Of a stretch of 64,000 nucleotides of DNA, positions 24,205 to 38,253 are shown one piece after another. The notes beneath the pieces are model-generated. The model saw nothing but the letters and a program-made list of their open reading frames with translations. It made no database searches and was not told the DNA's origin. Position 1 is the stretch's first letter; every line of letters begins with the position of its first letter. The stretch comes from Cytobacillus pseudoceanisediminis (GTDB lineage Bacteria > Bacillota > Bacilli > Bacillales > Cytobacillaceae). The translations under genes and the position numbers were made by a program. The stretch spans positions 3,984,001 through 4,048,000 of the forward strand of contig NZ_CP097349.1 in the NCBI RefSeq assembly GCF_023516215.1, given 5' to 3'.

Positions 24205-24831
24205 TTATGCTTTTACCGCACTTTTGATTTTTACTAATGCTTTTCTAGCACCAGGTACGTTACCTTTGATCAATAGCAAGTTGCGCTCAGCATCAACTTT
24301 AACGATTTCAAGGTTTTGTACAGTGATTTGCTCTCCGCCCATACGTCCAGGTAATAGTTTACCTTTAAATACACGGTTTGGAGCTACAGGACCCATTGAA
24401 CCAGGGCGACGGTGGTAACGAGAACCGTGAGCCATAGGCCCGCGAGATTGTCCGTGGCGCTTGATGGCACCCTGGAAACCTTTACCCTTTGAGATTCCTG
24501 TTACATCAACAGTTTCGCCTTCTGCGAATATATCAACTTTGACTTCTTGACCAACTTCATATTGTCCTAAATCAGCTCCGCGGAATTCGCGTACGAAGCG
24601 CTTAGGAGCAGTGTTTGCTTTAGCAACATGGCCTTTTTCAGGTTTGTTGGATAGCTTTTCGCGCTTATCTTCAAATCCAAGCTGGATCGCTTCATATCCA
24701 TCAGTTTCAACTGACTTCATTTGAAGAACAACGTTTGGAGCTGCCTCAACAACTGTTACCGGGATAAGATCACCGTTTTCAGCAAATACTTGAGTCATAC
24801 CAATCTTTCTTCCTAAGATTCCTTTGGTCAT
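24205..24831 (-). CDS. rplC: 50S ribosomal protein L3
   Basis: L3 starts 23S assembly and extends to the peptidyl transferase centre. ATG at 24831 ([20 protein letters not shown]) gives 208 aa and follows AGGAGGTG by eight bases; the frame open to a GTG at 24840 overlaps that site. [20 protein letters not shown] is the conserved extension. Confidence 0.98.
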   Translation of the reverse strand: MTKGILGRKIGMTQVFAENGDLIPVTVVEAAPNVVLQMKSVETDGYEAIQLGFEDKREKLSNKPEKGHVAKANTAPKRFVREFRGADLGQYEVGQEVKVDIFAEGETVDVTGISKGKGFQGAIKRHGQSRGPMAHGSRYHRRPGSMGPVAPNRVFKGKLLPGRMGGEQITVQNLEIVKVDAERNLLLIKGNVPGARKALVKIKSAVKA

Positions 24832-24871
24832 TTCAGTCACACCTCCTAATTTTCTTATGATTATTTATTGA

Positions 24872-25204
<333 letters not shown>

Positions 25205-25233
25205 TTAATATAGACATTCTCCGTGAAAATTTC

Positions 25234-25269
25234 CCACACACTCGCCATGGCAAAGCGGCCGGGTGTGTC
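25234..25269 (-). other. Hairpin in the S10 operon leader
   Basis: In the rpsJ leader ACACAC pairs with GTGTGT and an inner GGC/GCC stem closes around GCTTTGCCAT. There is no U tract. A structured leader here could serve autoregulation, as known for this operon in other bacteria, but no established motif is recognised. Confidence 0.5.
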
Positions 25270-25311
25270 AGCAACCTTTCACATCATCGCAGTCAAAGAC
25301 CAACATTGTCT

Positions 25312-25340
25312 ATTATACAGAAACAATAAATGAAATGCAA
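25312..25340 (-). promoter_or_regulatory. Sigma-A promoter of the S10-spc-alpha cluster
   Basis: Minus-strand TTGCAT (25335-25340) and a perfect TATAAT (25312-25317) are spaced by 17 bp. Between this promoter and the tuf terminator (25341-25664) no gene is visible. Confidence 0.9.
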
Positions 25341-25664
25341 CATGTATATGTTATTTCTTTATGTTTCGCACACTTTTACTATTATAACTGCAGATTACAA
25401 AGTTTTCAATAGGATAGGAAGAAGTCTAAATATTTGCTTTAGGTCCATGGGAACTGTCAAATGATGTAGTTAGAATAGGTGATTATATATAGAAGAAAGT
25501 AGTGTATATAATAGGATACTTTTGATGAGCTTTGGTTGTTTAAGCTGCAGAATCTTGATGGTTAGCATTGAAGCGATTTAGTAAATTCGATCTCTATCTC
25601 AGCAGGAGTACAAAGTTTCATACTGTCAAAGAAACTATGCTGATATTTTGCCCGACGCAAAAAC
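25341..25664. other. tuf-rpsJ intergenic stretch without a gene
   Basis: About 320 bp of AT-rich sequence with no convincing ORF on either strand. In B. subtilis a small gene (ybaC) lies between tuf and rpsJ; I see no recognisable remnant of it here. Confidence 0.5.
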
Positions 25665-25703
25665 ACAAAAAAAACAGATGGGTTGTCACCCATCTGTTTT
25701 TAT
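25665..25703 (-). terminator. Terminator after tuf
   Basis: AAACAGATGGGT and ACCCATCTGTTT form a perfect stem with a short loop, followed by a run of T (eight in total) on the minus strand, about ten bases after the tuf stop. It ends the str operon. Confidence 0.95.
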
Positions 25704-25712
25704 CTATTGCAA

Positions 25713-26900
<1,188 letters not shown>

Positions 26901-26942
26901 TTGAAAAATCCTCCTTCAGATTATAAAAGTTAAGTAATTTTT

Positions 26943-26970
26943 GCTGTGGAGAGGTTTCCCTTCCCACAGC
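26943..26970. other. Hairpin in the fusA-tuf gap
   Basis: GCTGTGG and CCACAGC pair, with AGG/CCT inside. No U tract follows on the minus strand. It may be an mRNA processing or stabilising structure that sets the high tuf level. Confidence 0.5.
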
Positions 26971-27015
26971 GCTTTTTGCCTACAATAGTAGTTATACTTT
27001 ATTAAAAAGGTAAAA

Positions 27016-29097
27016 TCAATTATTCACCTTTATTTTTTTGATGATTTCTTCAGAAATTGATTTAGGTACTTCTTCGTAGTGATCGAAGTGCATTGAGAAT
27101 GTACCGCGGCCCTGCGTATTAGAACGCAATGCAGTTGCGTAACCAAACATTTCTGATAGTGGAACCATCGCACGAACTACTTGTGCATTACCGCGAGCTT
27201 CCATACCTTCAACGCGTCCACGGCGTGATGTAACATCACCCATGATATCACCCATGTATTCTTCAGGGATTACTACTTCAACTTTCATAACCGGCTCAAG
27301 AATTACAGGATTACATTTTGACGCTGCATTTTTAAGTGCCATAGAGGCAGCAATTTTAAATGCCATTTCAGAAGAGTCGACATCATGGTAAGAACCATCA
27401 AATAGTCTAGCTTTGATATCTACTAATGGGAATCCAGCAAGTACTCCTCTTTCAAGAGCATCTTCAAGACCAGCTTGAACTGCAGGGATGTATTCACGTG
27501 GAACAACACCACCGACAATGCCATTTTCGAATTCGAAGCCTTTACCTTCTTCATTTGGAGCAAATTCGATCCATACATGACCGAATTGTCCGCGTCCACC
27601 GGATTGACGGGCGAATTTACCTTCAACCTGAGCTGAAGAACGGAAAGTTTCGCGGTATGCAACCTGAGGTGCACCTACGTTTGCTTCCACTTTAAATTCA
27701 CGCTTCATACGGTCAACTAGAATATCAAGGTGAAGCTCACCCATACCAGCGATAATAACCTGTCCAGTTTCCTGGTCAGTATGCGCGCGGAATGTAGGAT
27801 CTTCTTCTTGAAGTTTTTGCAGAGCAGTAGTCATCTTATCTTGGTCAGCCTTGGATTTCGGCTCGATAGATAATGAGATAACTGGTTCTGGGAACTCCAT
27901 AGACTCAAGAATAACAAGATTCTTTTCATCACATAGTGTATCTCCAGTGCTAGTATCTTTAAGACCAACAGCTGCTGCGATATCTCCAGCGTGAACTACC
28001 GAGATCTCTTCACGAGAGTTAGCGTGCATTTGCAGGATACGACCTACACGCTCGCGCTTCCCTTTAGTAGAGTTCTGTACATATGAACCTGAGTTCAATG
28101 TTCCAGAGTAAACACGGAAGAATGTAAGTTTACCGACATAAGGGTCAGTCATAACTTTAAATGCAAGAGCTGAGAAAGGTGCATCATCGCTAGAAGGACG
28201 AGTAACCTCTTCTTCCGAATCTGGAAGTGTACCTTTGATAGCTGGTACATCTAATGGAGAAGGAAGATAATCGATTACTGCATCTAGCATTTTTTGTACA
28301 CCTTTATTTTTGAAAGCAGAACCACAGATTACAGGATAGAACTCAACGTTTACTGTACCTTGACGAATAGCTGCTTTTAGCTCTTCGTTAGTGATTTCCT
28401 CACCGCCAAGGTATTTCTCCATTAATTCTTCATCAAGTTCAGCTACCGCTTCAATTAGCTTTTCACGGTATTCTTCAGCTTGATCCATGTATTCTTCTGG
28501 GATATCACGCTCTTCGATATCAGTACCAAGGTCATTACCGTAGAACGTAGCTTTCATTGTGATAAGATCGATGATTCCTTCGAATTGGTCTTCAGCACCA
28601 ATCGGTAATTGGATAGCTGCCGCATTAGCTTGCAGACGATCATGAAGTGTCTTCAATGAATATAAGAAGTCAGCACCGATTTTATCCATTTTGTTTACGA
28701 ATACCACACGTGGTACTCCGTAAGTAGTTGCCTGGCGCCAAACTGTTTCAGTTTGAGGCTCAACTCCTGACTGTGCATCAAGTACCGCAACCGCACCATC
28801 AAGAACACGAAGTGAACGCTCAACTTCAACTGTGAAGTCTACGTGTCCAGGAGTGTCAATGATGTTTACGCGGTGGCCTTTCCACTGTGCAGTTGTTGCA
28901 GCAGAAGTGATTGTGATTCCACGCTCTTGCTCCTGCTCCATCCAGTCCATCTGTGAAGCACCTTCGTGTGTTTCACCGATTTTGTGGATACGGCCAGTGT
29001 AGTAAAGTACACGCTCAGTTGTTGTTGTTTTACCGGCATCAATGTGAGCCATGATACCGATATTGCGAGTATTTTCTAAGGAGAACTCTCTAGCCAT
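27016..29097 (-). CDS. fusA: Elongation factor G
   Basis: EF-G drives translocation. The 693-aa protein has the P-loop [12 protein letters not shown], switch region [21 protein letters not shown], and domain IV with the family segment around [13 protein letters not shown]. It lies 51 bp after rpsG. Fusidic-acid sites show no obvious alteration, though I could not align it fully. Confidence 0.98.
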   Translation of the reverse strand: MAREFSLENTRNIGIMAHIDAGKTTTTERVLYYTGRIHKIGETHEGASQMDWMEQEQERGITITSAATTAQWKGHRVNIIDTPGHVDFTVEVERSLRVLDGAVAVLDAQSGVEPQTETVWRQATTYGVPRVVFVNKMDKIGADFLYSLKTLHDRLQANAAAIQLPIGAEDQFEGIIDLITMKATFYGNDLGTDIEERDIPEEYMDQAEEYREKLIEAVAELDEELMEKYLGGEEITNEELKAAIRQGTVNVEFYPVICGSAFKNKGVQKMLDAVIDYLPSPLDVPAIKGTLPDSEEEVTRPSSDDAPFSALAFKVMTDPYVGKLTFFRVYSGTLNSGSYVQNSTKGKRERVGRILQMHANSREEISVVHAGDIAAAVGLKDTSTGDTLCDEKNLVILESMEFPEPVISLSIEPKSKADQDKMTTALQKLQEEDPTFRAHTDQETGQVIIAGMGELHLDILVDRMKREFKVEANVGAPQVAYRETFRSSAQVEGKFARQSGGRGQFGHVWIEFAPNEEGKGFEFENGIVGGVVPREYIPAVQAGLEDALERGVLAGFPLVDIKARLFDGSYHDVDSSEMAFKIAASMALKNAASKCNPVILEPVMKVEVVIPEEYMGDIMGDVTSRRGRVEGMEARGNAQVVRAMVPLSEMFGYATALRSNTQGRGTFSMHFDHYEEVPKSISEEIIKKIKVNN

Positions 29098-29148
29098 TGG
29101 GTCTTTCTCCTTCCTAGTATGAGTGTTATTTTAGTTAAGCTGTATATC

Positions 29149-29634
<486 letters not shown>

Positions 29635-29661
29635 TCAAAGATGGTTGTCTATTATTCAGAA

Positions 29662-30084
29662 TTATTTTTTAGCTGCTTTTGGACGCTTAGCACCGTATTT
29701 AGAACGGCCTTGCATACGGTTGTTAACACCAGCAGTATCTAAAGCGCCGCGCACGATGTGGTAACGTACACCCGGTAAGTCTTTTACACGTCCTCCACGG
29801 ATAAGAACAACACTGTGCTCTTGAAGGTTGTGTCCGATACCAGGAATGTAAGCATTAACCTCGATACCGTTTGTTAAACGAACACGAGCATATTTACGTA
29901 ATGCAGAGTTCGGTTTCTTTGGAGTCATTGTACCAACACGAGTACAAACACCACGCTTTTGAGGTGAAGCTACGTTTGTTTGAGCTTTCTTGAAGCTGTT
30001 GTAGCCTTTGTTAAGAGCTGGTGAATTTGACTTCTCTGACTTAGTTTGACGAGGCTTGCGCACTAATTGGTTAATAGTAGGCAT
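29662..30084 (-). CDS. rpsL: 30S ribosomal protein S12
   Basis: S12 lies at the decoding centre. ATG at 30084 ([20 protein letters not shown]) gives 140 aa and follows GGGAGGAAAAATCAA; the frame open to 30219 crosses into rplGB and is rejected. Streptomycin-resistance positions look wild type: Lys in [11 protein letters not shown] and Lys in [12 protein letters not shown]. Confidence 0.98.
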   Translation of the reverse strand: MPTINQLVRKPRQTKSEKSNSPALNKGYNSFKKAQTNVASPQKRGVCTRVGTMTPKKPNSALRKYARVRLTNGIEVNAYIPGIGHNLQEHSVVLIRGGRVKDLPGVRYHIVRGALDTAGVNNRMQGRSKYGAKRPKAAKK

Positions 30085-30187
30085 TTGATTTTTCCTCCCT
30101 TCGAATTTGTTTAAGCCCACACATCCAGGTGGTTCATTTTGATGCAAAAACAAAGTTCTTGCAGATAGCAATCTACAAAAACAGTTT

Positions 30188-30436
30188 TTAAAAAGATATG
30201 GCAACAGCTGCTGCCCCAACTTCGATTCCGCATGCTTTACCGAGCTTTTTCATCGAATCAACATACACAATCGGAACGTTCATCTCATTCGCTGTACTAA
30301 CCACTTTAGCTGTAACCCTAGGATCAGCATCACTGGCGACTACGACTTCATCAATTGTTCCCAGTTTGAGAGCTTTGACTGTTTGCTTTGTTCCTACAAT
30401 AAAACTTTTAGCCTGCAATACTTTATCATAAGACAT
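30188..30436 (-). CDS. rplGB: L7Ae-type k-turn RNA-binding protein
   Basis: An 82-aa L7Ae/L30e-family protein (YbxF), shown in B. subtilis to bind kink-turn RNA and to associate with ribosomes. It has [20 protein letters not shown] and [20 protein letters not shown]. It has its own promoter and lies 103 bp before rpsL. Confidence 0.92.
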   Translation of the reverse strand: MSYDKVLQAKSFIVGTKQTVKALKLGTIDEVVVASDADPRVTAKVVSTANEMNVPIVYVDSMKKLGKACGIEVGAAAVAISF

Positions 30437-30481
30437 TTACGACATCCTCCAAAGTATCCGGTGAATAGGAGCACCTTTGCT

Positions 30482-30510
30482 ATAGTACCATCTTCATTTT
30501 TCGATGTCAA
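30482..30510 (-). promoter_or_regulatory. Sigma-A promoter before rplGB-rpsL-rpsG-fusA-tuf
   Basis: Minus-strand TTGACA (30505-30510) and TACTAT (30482-30487) are spaced by 17 bp, directly after the rpoC hairpin. It should drive the str operon. Confidence 0.88.
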
Positions 30511-30550
30511 CAAGCAAAATGAATTTTATTTTATTTATTCATTTTAAAAT

Positions 30551-30582
30551 GCGGTACTTGCTGGTAAATAAGCAAGCACCGC
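30551..30582 (-). terminator. Terminator after rpoC
   Basis: GCGGT-G-CTTGCT pairs with AGCAAG-T-ACCGC around an 8-base loop and is followed by ATTTT. The stem is strong but the U tract is short, so some read-through to rplGB is likely. Confidence 0.7.
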
Positions 30583-30592
30583 AATAATAAAG

Positions 30593-33500
30593 TTATTCTA
30601 CAGTAACAGTATTTTCAGCAGTTTCCTCATTTGTATAAGGCTCTGCTCTTCTATAGCGCTGCATTCCTGTTCCGGCAGGGACAAGCTTACCAATAATTAC
30701 ATTCTCTTTCAGGCCAAGAAGCTCATCGCGCTTGCCTTTAATCGCTGCATCGGTAAGAACTCTTGTCGTCTCCTGGAAGGATGCTGCTGATAAGAATGAA
30801 TCTGTTTCAAGAGATGCTTTTGTGATACCAAGGAGAACCGGACGTCCTGTGGCAGGCATTTTGCCAGCAAGAAGGGCTTTTTCGTTGGCATCTGTAAATT
30901 GATGGATATCAAGCAGAGTACCTGGCAGTACATCTGTTTCTGCTGCATCAATTACACGCACTTTGCGAAGCATCTGGCGTACCATTACCTCGATGTGCTT
31001 ATCGCCAATTTCAACACCCTGCATGCGGTATACCTTCTGAACTTCACGCAGCAAGTATTCTTGAACAGCTGTTACATCTTTTACTTTAATTAACTCTTTA
31101 GGGTCAATAGAACCTTCAGTCAATTCCTGTCCACGTACTACTTCATCGTTTACAGCTACTTTTAAGCGGGCTGTATAAGGTGCTGTATACGTCTTGGACT
31201 CCACTTCACCCTGAACAACAATCTCATGCTGGCGGTCACGGCCTTCATTGATGCCAACTACCACACCATCAATTTCAGAAATGACTGCCTGACCTTTAGG
31301 GTTACGCGCTTCGAAGATTTCCTGGATACGCGGTAAACCTTGAGTGATATCGTCTCCTGCTACCCCACCGGTATGGAACGTACGCATTGTTAACTGTGTA
31401 CCTGGTTCACCGATGGATTGGGCAGCGATGATACCTACTGCTTCACCAACTTCAACCTCTTGTCCGGTTGCCAGGTTGCGGCCGTAGCACTTTTTACAAA
31501 CCCCATGACGTGTGTTGCATGTGAACGCGGAACGGATCCATACTTTTTCGATGCCGGCTGAAACAATTTCAACTGCAATATCTTCAGTGATCAATCCGTT
31601 TTCAGCTACAATCACTTCATTTGTCTCAGGATGTTTGATATTTCTTCTTGCATAACGGCCAATCAGACGCTCTTCAAGCGCTTCAATGACTTCAGTACCA
31701 TCTTTAAGAGATGCGATCAGCAATCCGCGGTCAGTTCCACAATCATCATCACGAACGATGACATCCTGTGCTACGTCTACCAGACGGCGAGTCAGGTAAC
31801 CTGAGTCAGCTGTTTTAAGGGCTGTATCGGCAAGTCCTTTACGGGCACCGTGTGTAGAAATAAAGTACTCGAGTACTGTTAAACCTTCACGGAAACTTGA
31901 TTTAATCGGTAATTCAATGATACGTCCAGCCGGGTTGGCCATGAGTCCGCGCATACCAGCTAACTGAGTGAAGTTGGATGCGTTACCACGGGCACCGGAG
32001 TCACTCATCATGAAGATTGGGTTGGATTTATCCAATGACTTCATCAATTTTGCCTGGATATTATCCTTCGCTGCACTCCAGATTGAAATAACACGATCAT
32101 AACGCTCATCTTCGGTAATAAGACCGCGTCTGAACTGTTTCATGACATTATCAACCTTGCTTTGTGCTTCGTGGATAATTTCCTGCTTCTCGCCCAATAC
32201 CACGATGTCAGCTACACCAACCGTGATGCCGGCTTTTGTGGAGTATCTGAATCCAAGATTTTTCATGCGGTCAAGCATTTTAGACGTTTCAGTGATTTTA
32301 AAGCGTTTGAAGACTTCCGCAATGATGTTTCCAAGGATCTTTTTCTTAAACGGATCTACTAGAGGCATTTCCTTGATAACAGCAGCTACATCAGTAGCAG
32401 GCTCTACAAAGTATTTCTCAGGAGTTTCAATCTCAAGGTTTTCTTTTGTAGGCTCGTTGATGTATGGGAATGTCTCAGGCAGAATCTCGTTGAAAACAAG
32501 CTTACCAACCGTAGTTAATAAAAGCTTTTTATTTTGTTCTTCGGTGAATGTCTGGTTATTCAAGGATCCAGCATGGACAGCTACTCTTGTATGCAAATGA
32601 ACATAGCCGTTCTGATAGGCAAGCAGTGCTTCACTTGTATCATTGAAGATCATGCCTTCTCCGACAGCGCCGGCTCTTTCAAGTGTCAAGTAATAGTTAC
32701 CTAATACCATATCCTGTGAAGGAGTAACAACTGGCTTACCGTCTTTCGGGTTCAGGATGTTCTGTGCTGCAAGCATCAGCAGGCGGGCTTCTGCCTGTGC
32801 TTCTGCTGAAAGCGGCACGTGAACAGCCATTTGGTCACCGTCAAAGTCTGCGTTGTATGCAGTACACACAAGCGGATGAAGACGAATAGCGCGTCCTTCC
32901 ACCAATGTCGGTTCAAATGCCTGAATGCCCAGTCTGTGAAGAGTTGGGGCACGGTTAAGCAATACAGGGTGCTCTTTAATGACACTTTCAAGAACATCCC
33001 AAACTTCCGGCTGCACTCTTTCGATCTTGCGTTTTGCAGACTTGATGTTGTGGGCTAAGCCTTTTTCCACCAATTCCTTCATAACGAATGGCTTGAATAA
33101 TTCCAATGCCATTTCTTTCGGAAGTCCGCACTGGTACATTTTTAAGTTTGGTCCTACGACGATAACCGATCGTCCAGAATAGTCAACACGCTTACCAAGC
33201 AAGTTTTGGCGGAAACGTCCCTGCTTCCCTTTAAGCATATGCGACAGGGATTTTAACGGACGGTTTCCTGGTCCTGTTACCGGTCTTCCGCGGCGGCCGT
33301 TATCGATTAGCGCATCTACTGCTTCCTGAAGCATGCGCTTTTCGTTTTGAACAATAATGCTTGGAGCACCAAGGTCCAATAGACGCTTTAGGCGGTTGTT
33401 GCGGTTGATTACACGGCGGTACAGATCATTTAAGTCGGAAGTGGCAAAACGTCCGCCATCCAGCTGTACCATCGGACGAAGTTCCGGAGGAATAACCGGA

Positions 33501-34192
33501 AGAACGTCAAGAATCATCCAGGATGGTTCATTTCCGGAGCCACGGAAAGCTTCAAGAACTTCCAGGCGCTTGATAGCACGAGTGCGTCGCTGGCCCTGGG
33601 CAGTTTTCAGTTCCTCTTTAAGGGTATCTACTTCTTTGTTGAGGTCTATGTCAGAAAGAAGTTTCTTAATGGATTCAGCACCCATGGATGCCTGGAACTT
33701 GTTTCCATACTTTTCACGGTATGCACGGTATTCTTTTTCGGAAAGCAGCTGCTTCTTTTCAAGAGCCGTATCGCCAGGATCCGTTACAACATAAGAAGCG
33801 AAGTAAATAACTTCCTCAAGTGCACGCGGAGACATGTCCAGCACAAGACCCATACGGCTTGGGATGCCTTTGAAGTACCAAATGTGGGATACAGGGGCTG
33901 CAAGTTCAATGTGGCCCATTCTTTCACGGCGCACTTTTGCACGTGTTACTTCAACGCCGCATCGATCACAGACAACGCCTTTGTATCGAACACGCTTATA
34001 CTTTCCGCAGTGACATTCCCAGTCTTTTGTCGGTCCGAAAATGCGTTCGCAGAATAAACCGTCTTTTTCTGGTTTTAATGTACGATAGTTGATCGTTTCA
34101 GGCTTCTTAACCTCACCATGTGACCAAGAACGTATCTTATCCGGTGAAGCAAGACCTATTTTCATATACTCGAAATTATTTACATCTAGCAA
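30593..34192 (-). CDS. rpoC: RNA polymerase beta' subunit
   Basis: The beta' subunit holds the catalytic magnesium. The 1199-aa protein starts at TTG (34192), as in B. subtilis, with GGGAGG upstream. It has the zinc-binding [20 protein letters not shown], the active-site [12 protein letters not shown], the bridge-helix region around [20 protein letters not shown], and the second zinc site with [13 protein letters not shown]. It follows rpoB by 130 bp. Confidence 0.98.
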   Translation of the reverse strand: MLDVNNFEYMKIGLASPDKIRSWSHGEVKKPETINYRTLKPEKDGLFCERIFGPTKDWECHCGKYKRVRYKGVVCDRCGVEVTRAKVRRERMGHIELAAPVSHIWYFKGIPSRMGLVLDMSPRALEEVIYFASYVVTDPGDTALEKKQLLSEKEYRAYREKYGNKFQASMGAESIKKLLSDIDLNKEVDTLKEELKTAQGQRRTRAIKRLEVLEAFRGSGNEPSWMILDVLPVIPPELRPMVQLDGGRFATSDLNDLYRRVINRNNRLKRLLDLGAPSIIVQNEKRMLQEAVDALIDNGRRGRPVTGPGNRPLKSLSHMLKGKQGRFRQNLLGKRVDYSGRSVIVVGPNLKMYQCGLPKEMALELFKPFVMKELVEKGLAHNIKSAKRKIERVQPEVWDVLESVIKEHPVLLNRAPTLHRLGIQAFEPTLVEGRAIRLHPLVCTAYNADFDGDQMAVHVPLSAEAQAEARLLMLAAQNILNPKDGKPVVTPSQDMVLGNYYLTLERAGAVGEGMIFNDTSEALLAYQNGYVHLHTRVAVHAGSLNNQTFTEEQNKKLLLTTVGKLVFNEILPETFPYINEPTKENLEIETPEKYFVEPATDVAAVIKEMPLVDPFKKKILGNIIAEVFKRFKITETSKMLDRMKNLGFRYSTKAGITVGVADIVVLGEKQEIIHEAQSKVDNVMKQFRRGLITEDERYDRVISIWSAAKDNIQAKLMKSLDKSNPIFMMSDSGARGNASNFTQLAGMRGLMANPAGRIIELPIKSSFREGLTVLEYFISTHGARKGLADTALKTADSGYLTRRLVDVAQDVIVRDDDCGTDRGLLIASLKDGTEVIEALEERLIGRYARRNIKHPETNEVIVAENGLITEDIAVEIVSAGIEKVWIRSAFTCNTRHGVCKKCYGRNLATGQEVEVGEAVGIIAAQSIGEPGTQLTMRTFHTGGVAGDDITQGLPRIQEIFEARNPKGQAVISEIDGVVVGINEGRDRQHEIVVQGEVESKTYTAPYTARLKVAVNDEVVRGQELTEGSIDPKELIKVKDVTAVQEYLLREVQKVYRMQGVEIGDKHIEVMVRQMLRKVRVIDAAETDVLPGTLLDIHQFTDANEKALLAGKMPATGRPVLLGITKASLETDSFLSAASFQETTRVLTDAAIKGKRDELLGLKENVIIGKLVPAGTGMQRYRRAEPYTNEETAENTVTVE

Positions 34193-34273
34193 GGGGCCTA
34201 CCTCCCTTTTGATCTCCGGGTTTTACCCTTATTGCTCAAACAGCAGCAAAAGTGCCAATAATATCCCCAGCAG

Positions 34274-34294
34274 CCTCCGCCATTTAGGGCGGAG
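34274..34294 (-). other. Hairpin between rpoB and rpoC
   Basis: CTCCGCC and GGCGGAG form a perfect stem with a 6-base loop, without a U tract. It may be an RNase III site or mRNA stabiliser in the rpoB-rpoC message. Confidence 0.55.
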
Positions 34295-34322
34295 CGCCCA
34301 GGGATTAAGGATTTATATTAAA

Positions 34323-37300
34323 TTATTCTTTCGTAACTACCTGTTCTTCATTTTGCGTTTCCGGAGCGATTGTCAATGATTCAGCCTGCTGAACATCATC
34401 TTCATCTTCCAGGTCGCGCATTTCAATTTCTTCTTCATCGCCAGAAAGGATCTTAACATCCATACCTAAACTTTGAAGTTCTTTGATTAGTACCTTGAAT
34501 GATTCCGGTACGCCCGGTTCAGGAACATTCTCGCCTTTGACGATTGATTCGTAAGTCTTAACACGTCCAACGACGTCATCGGACTTAACCGTTAAGATTT
34601 CCTGAAGTGTATAGGCAGCACCATATGCTTCAAGTGCCCAAACCTCCATCTCACCGAAACGCTGTCCGCCAAACTGAGCTTTACCGCCCAATGGCTGCTG
34701 CGTAACAAGAGAGTAAGGTCCTGTTGAACGGGCATGGAGCTTATCGTCAACCATGTGCGCCAGTTTGATCATATACATGACACCTACTGATACGCGATTG
34801 TCAAACGGCTCGCCTGAACGTCCATCATAAAGGACAGTCTTAGCATCACGCGCCATGCCTGCTTCTTCGATCGTTGCCCATACATCTTCCTCGCGGGCAC
34901 CATCAAATACAGGAGATGCTACGTGAATGCCCAATGCTCTGGCAGCCATACCAAGGTGAAGCTCAAGCACCTGTCCGATGTTCATACGCGATGGAACCCC
35001 GAGAGGGTTTAACATGATGTCTACTGGGGTGCCATCCGGCAGGTAAGGCATGTCTTCTTCCGGTAAAATACGGGAGATAACACCTTTGTTACCGTGGCGT
35101 CCGGCCATCTTGTCACCTTCAGAGATTTTACGCTTCTGAACGATATATACACGCACAAGCTGGTTAACACCTGGAGGAAGCTCATCTCCATCTTCTCTGT
35201 TAAATACTTTAACATCGAGTACGATACCGCCGCCGCCGTGTGGCACACGAAGGGAAGTATCGCGGACTTCACGAGCTTTTTCACCAAAGATTGCGTGCAA
35301 TAGCCGTTCTTCAGCTGTTAGTTCCGTTACCCCTTTAGGAGTTACTTTACCAACAAGAAGGTCGCCATCTTTTACTTCCGCACCTGTGCGGATAATTCCG
35401 CGTTCGTCCAGATTGCGCAGTGCATCTTCCCCAACGTTAGGGATATCTCTTGTGATCTCTTCAGGTCCAAGCTTTGTATCGCGTGATTCTGATTCATATT
35501 CTTCAATATGGATAGATGTATAAACATCATCTTTTACGAGGCGCTCACTCATAATGATCGCATCCTCGTAGTTATATCCATCCCATGTCATAAACGCGAC
35601 GAGAACGTTGCGTCCAAGCGCTAATTCACCAAGTTCCATGGAAGGTCCGTCAGCAAGGATTTCTCCTTTAGTTACACGGTTGCCTACAGCAACGATTGGG
35701 CGCTGGTTGTAGCAAGTTCCCTGGTTGGAACGGATGAATTTAAGCATTCTGTATTTATCAAGATCGCCTTTAACTTCCTGGCCATCCACGTTTTGAATGC
35801 GGCGAACCCAAACTTCGCGAGCTTCTACGTGCTCAACGATCCCCTCATGCTTACAGATGACTGCAGCACCTGAGTCTTTACCTGATACATATTCCATACC
35901 AGTACCAACTCTTGGCGCTTCCGGCTGCATCAAAGGCACAGCCTGACGCTGCATGTTCGCTCCCATCAGGGCACGGTTGGAGTCATCGTTTTCCAGGAAT
36001 GGGATACATGCCGTCGCAGCAGAAACTACCTGTTTAGGCGATACATCCATGTAGTCAACACGGTCTCGCTTCACAACTGTGTTTTCACCTTTGAAACGGG
36101 CAACTACTTCTTCGTCAAGGAATGAGCCATCGTCACCAAGAAGTGCATTCGCCTGGGCCACTACATAGTTATCCTCTTCATCAGCTGTCAGATAGTCGAT
36201 GCGGGATGTAACTTTTCCGGTCTCAGGGTCAATTCGGCGATACGGTGTTTCGATAAATCCGAAACGGTTTACCTTCGCAAATGAAGATAAGGAGTTAATC
36301 AAACCGATGTTTGGTCCCTCCGGCGTTTCAATCGGACACATACGGCCATAGTGAGAGTAGTGAACGTCACGTACTTCGAAGCCGGCACGTTCACGTGTCA
36401 GACCACCAGGTCCTAACGCAGAAAGACGGCGTTTATGTGTCAGTTCAGCGAGCGGATTTGTCTGGTCCATGAACTGGGACAACTGCGAGCTTCCAAAGAA
36501 CTCTTTAATTGACGCAATAACAGGACGGATATTAATCAGCTGCTGAGGCGTAATGGTATTTGTATCCTGGATGGACATTCTCTCGCGGACCACACGCTCC
36601 ATACGGGAAAGACCGATGCGGAACTGGTTCTGCAATAGTTCTCCGACTGAACGAAGACGTCTGTTTCCAAGATGGTCGATATCATCTGTATCTCCTACAG
36701 AGTGCAGAAGGTTAAAGAAATAACTGATTGAAGCAATGATGTCAGAAGGTGAAATGTTTTTCACTGCTTCTTCAACATAAGCATTGCCAATTACATTGAT
36801 GACTTTTTCGCCATCTTCATTAGGCGCGTAAATCTTAATAGACTGAAGCAGCACTTCATCATCTACAACTCCGCCTAAAAGGCTTACGGTTTTAAAGCCG
36901 ATATCCTTCTCCAGGTTAGGAAGGATCCGGTCTAAAGTGCGGCGGTCAAGCGTAACGCCTTTTTCCGCAATGATTTCGCCAGTTTCTGGATCCACAAGCG
37001 TTTCAGCCAGTTTTTGACCGAACAGGCGATTTTTGATATGAAGCTTCTTATTGATCTTATAGCGTCCAACATTCGCCAGGTCATAGCGCTTTGGATCGAA
37101 AAATCTTGAGACAAGCAAGCTTTTCGCATTTTCAACCGTTGGCGGTTCGCCCGGACGAAGGCGCTCATAAATTTCAAGCAGCGCTTTCTCTGTACTTTCA
37201 GTATTATCTTTTTCAAGAGTGTTGCGAATGTACTCGTTGTCTCCAATCAAATCGATGATCTCTTGATCAGAGCCGAACCCAAGTGCACGCAAAAGAACCG

Positions 37301-37877
37301 TAACGGGCAGTTTCCGAGTACGATCTATTCTGACGTATACGACGTCTTTGGCATCTGTTTCATACTCAAGCCAAGCGCCGCGGTTCGGGATTACGGTTGC
37401 TGTAAAGCCTTTTTTCCCGTTTTTATCAAGCTTTCCACTGAAATATACGCTCGGTGAACGTACTAACTGGGATACAATGACACGTTCCGCTCCGTTAATA
37501 ACGAACGTACCTGTCTCTGTCATAAGCGGGAAGTCACCCATAAAGACATCCTGGTCTTTAACTTCGCCTGTTTCTTTGTTTACAAGACGCACTTTCACAC
37601 GTAAAGGTGCAGAATATGTAACATCTCGTTCTTTCGATTCCTCAACGGAATATTTTGGTTCGCCAAGGCTGTAATCAATAAATTCAAGCGACAAATTACC
37701 AGTAAAGTCTTCAATCGGAGAAATATCATGGAACATTTCTCGTAAACCCTCATCAAGAAACCATTGATAAGAAGAGGTTTGGATTTCGATTAGATTTGGT
37801 AATTCTAAAACTTCACTGATTCGTGCGTAACTTCTACGTTGGCGGTGTCGTCCATACTGAACTAGTTGACCTGTCAA
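34323..37877 (-). CDS. rpoB: RNA polymerase beta subunit
   Basis: RpoB is the second largest polymerase subunit and the rifampicin target. I chose TTG at 37877 ([20 protein letters not shown]), which has GAGGGTGAATCAG upstream and matches the known TTG start in B. subtilis, giving 1184 aa; the open frame to 37919 lacks a site. The rifampicin cluster [20 protein letters not shown] and [10 protein letters not shown] look wild type. The C-terminal acidic tail is typical. A 44-codon ORF and a promoter lie upstream. Confidence 0.98.
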   Translation of the reverse strand: MTGQLVQYGRHRQRRSYARISEVLELPNLIEIQTSSYQWFLDEGLREMFHDISPIEDFTGNLSLEFIDYSLGEPKYSVEESKERDVTYSAPLRVKVRLVNKETGEVKDQDVFMGDFPLMTETGTFVINGAERVIVSQLVRSPSVYFSGKLDKNGKKGFTATVIPNRGAWLEYETDAKDVVYVRIDRTRKLPVTVLLRALGFGSDQEIIDLIGDNEYIRNTLEKDNTESTEKALLEIYERLRPGEPPTVENAKSLLVSRFFDPKRYDLANVGRYKINKKLHIKNRLFGQKLAETLVDPETGEIIAEKGVTLDRRTLDRILPNLEKDIGFKTVSLLGGVVDDEVLLQSIKIYAPNEDGEKVINVIGNAYVEEAVKNISPSDIIASISYFFNLLHSVGDTDDIDHLGNRRLRSVGELLQNQFRIGLSRMERVVRERMSIQDTNTITPQQLINIRPVIASIKEFFGSSQLSQFMDQTNPLAELTHKRRLSALGPGGLTRERAGFEVRDVHYSHYGRMCPIETPEGPNIGLINSLSSFAKVNRFGFIETPYRRIDPETGKVTSRIDYLTADEEDNYVVAQANALLGDDGSFLDEEVVARFKGENTVVKRDRVDYMDVSPKQVVSAATACIPFLENDDSNRALMGANMQRQAVPLMQPEAPRVGTGMEYVSGKDSGAAVICKHEGIVEHVEAREVWVRRIQNVDGQEVKGDLDKYRMLKFIRSNQGTCYNQRPIVAVGNRVTKGEILADGPSMELGELALGRNVLVAFMTWDGYNYEDAIIMSERLVKDDVYTSIHIEEYESESRDTKLGPEEITRDIPNVGEDALRNLDERGIIRTGAEVKDGDLLVGKVTPKGVTELTAEERLLHAIFGEKAREVRDTSLRVPHGGGGIVLDVKVFNREDGDELPPGVNQLVRVYIVQKRKISEGDKMAGRHGNKGVISRILPEEDMPYLPDGTPVDIMLNPLGVPSRMNIGQVLELHLGMAARALGIHVASPVFDGAREEDVWATIEEAGMARDAKTVLYDGRSGEPFDNRVSVGVMYMIKLAHMVDDKLHARSTGPYSLVTQQPLGGKAQFGGQRFGEMEVWALEAYGAAYTLQEILTVKSDDVVGRVKTYESIVKGENVPEPGVPESFKVLIKELQSLGMDVKILSGDEEEIEMRDLEDEDDVQQAESLTIAPETQNEEQVVTKE

Positions 37878-37920
37878 CTGATTCACCCTCAAATCAAGCG
37901 TTATTGTTGCTAATAGCAAT

Positions 37921-38055
37921 TTATATCATCTTATAAGAAAAGCTATAGAGCGCCTGCCTATCGGCAACAAGCAAAAGAGCCGGAACCGATGGCGCAAAGT
38001 GCCGCCAGCGAACTGGCTTAGAAGCTGGACTTTTCCCGAAAAAGTACAGGGACAT
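37921..38055 (-). CDS. Possible 44-aa ORF in the rpoB leader
   Basis: ATG at 38055 follows GGAGG with eight bases spacing, and the frame runs 44 codons to TAA at 37921, 43 bases before rpoB. It begins [20 protein letters not shown] and is hydrophobic in the middle (VPALLLVAD). I recognise no family. It could be a leader peptide or chance. The promoter at 38225-38253 would transcribe it with rpoB. Confidence 0.35.
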   Translation of the reverse strand: MSLYFFGKSPASKPVRWRHFAPSVPALLLVADRQALYSFSYKMI

Positions 38056-38224
38056 AAGCCAAACCTCCATTCTTATAAGACAAAAAGAAAAAGGGTTTTC
38101 ACTTCAAAAACCACATTTTCACAATACGACTATTATTTTGTTAGCTTTCCCATTAAAACCAAATTTATACAACTATTAGATAAATTTAGTTATAAATAGA
38201 AATATAATATGTTGGCATTTTACA

Positions 38225-38253
38225 ATACTATCATAGCAAAAAAGTCAAGTCAA
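38225..38253 (-). promoter_or_regulatory. Sigma-A promoter of rpoB-rpoC
   Basis: Minus-strand TTGACT (38248-38253) and TAGTAT (38225-38230) are spaced by 17 bp. It overlaps the stop region of the upstream methyltransferase gene, and the rpoB 5' UTR would be near 340 bases. Confidence 0.75.

Noticed and set aside
29770..29950. Streptomycin-resistance change in rpsL
   Set aside because: Both critical lysines are present.
36420..36490. Rifampicin-resistance change in rpoB
   Set aside because: The cluster region reads as the wild-type Bacillus sequence.
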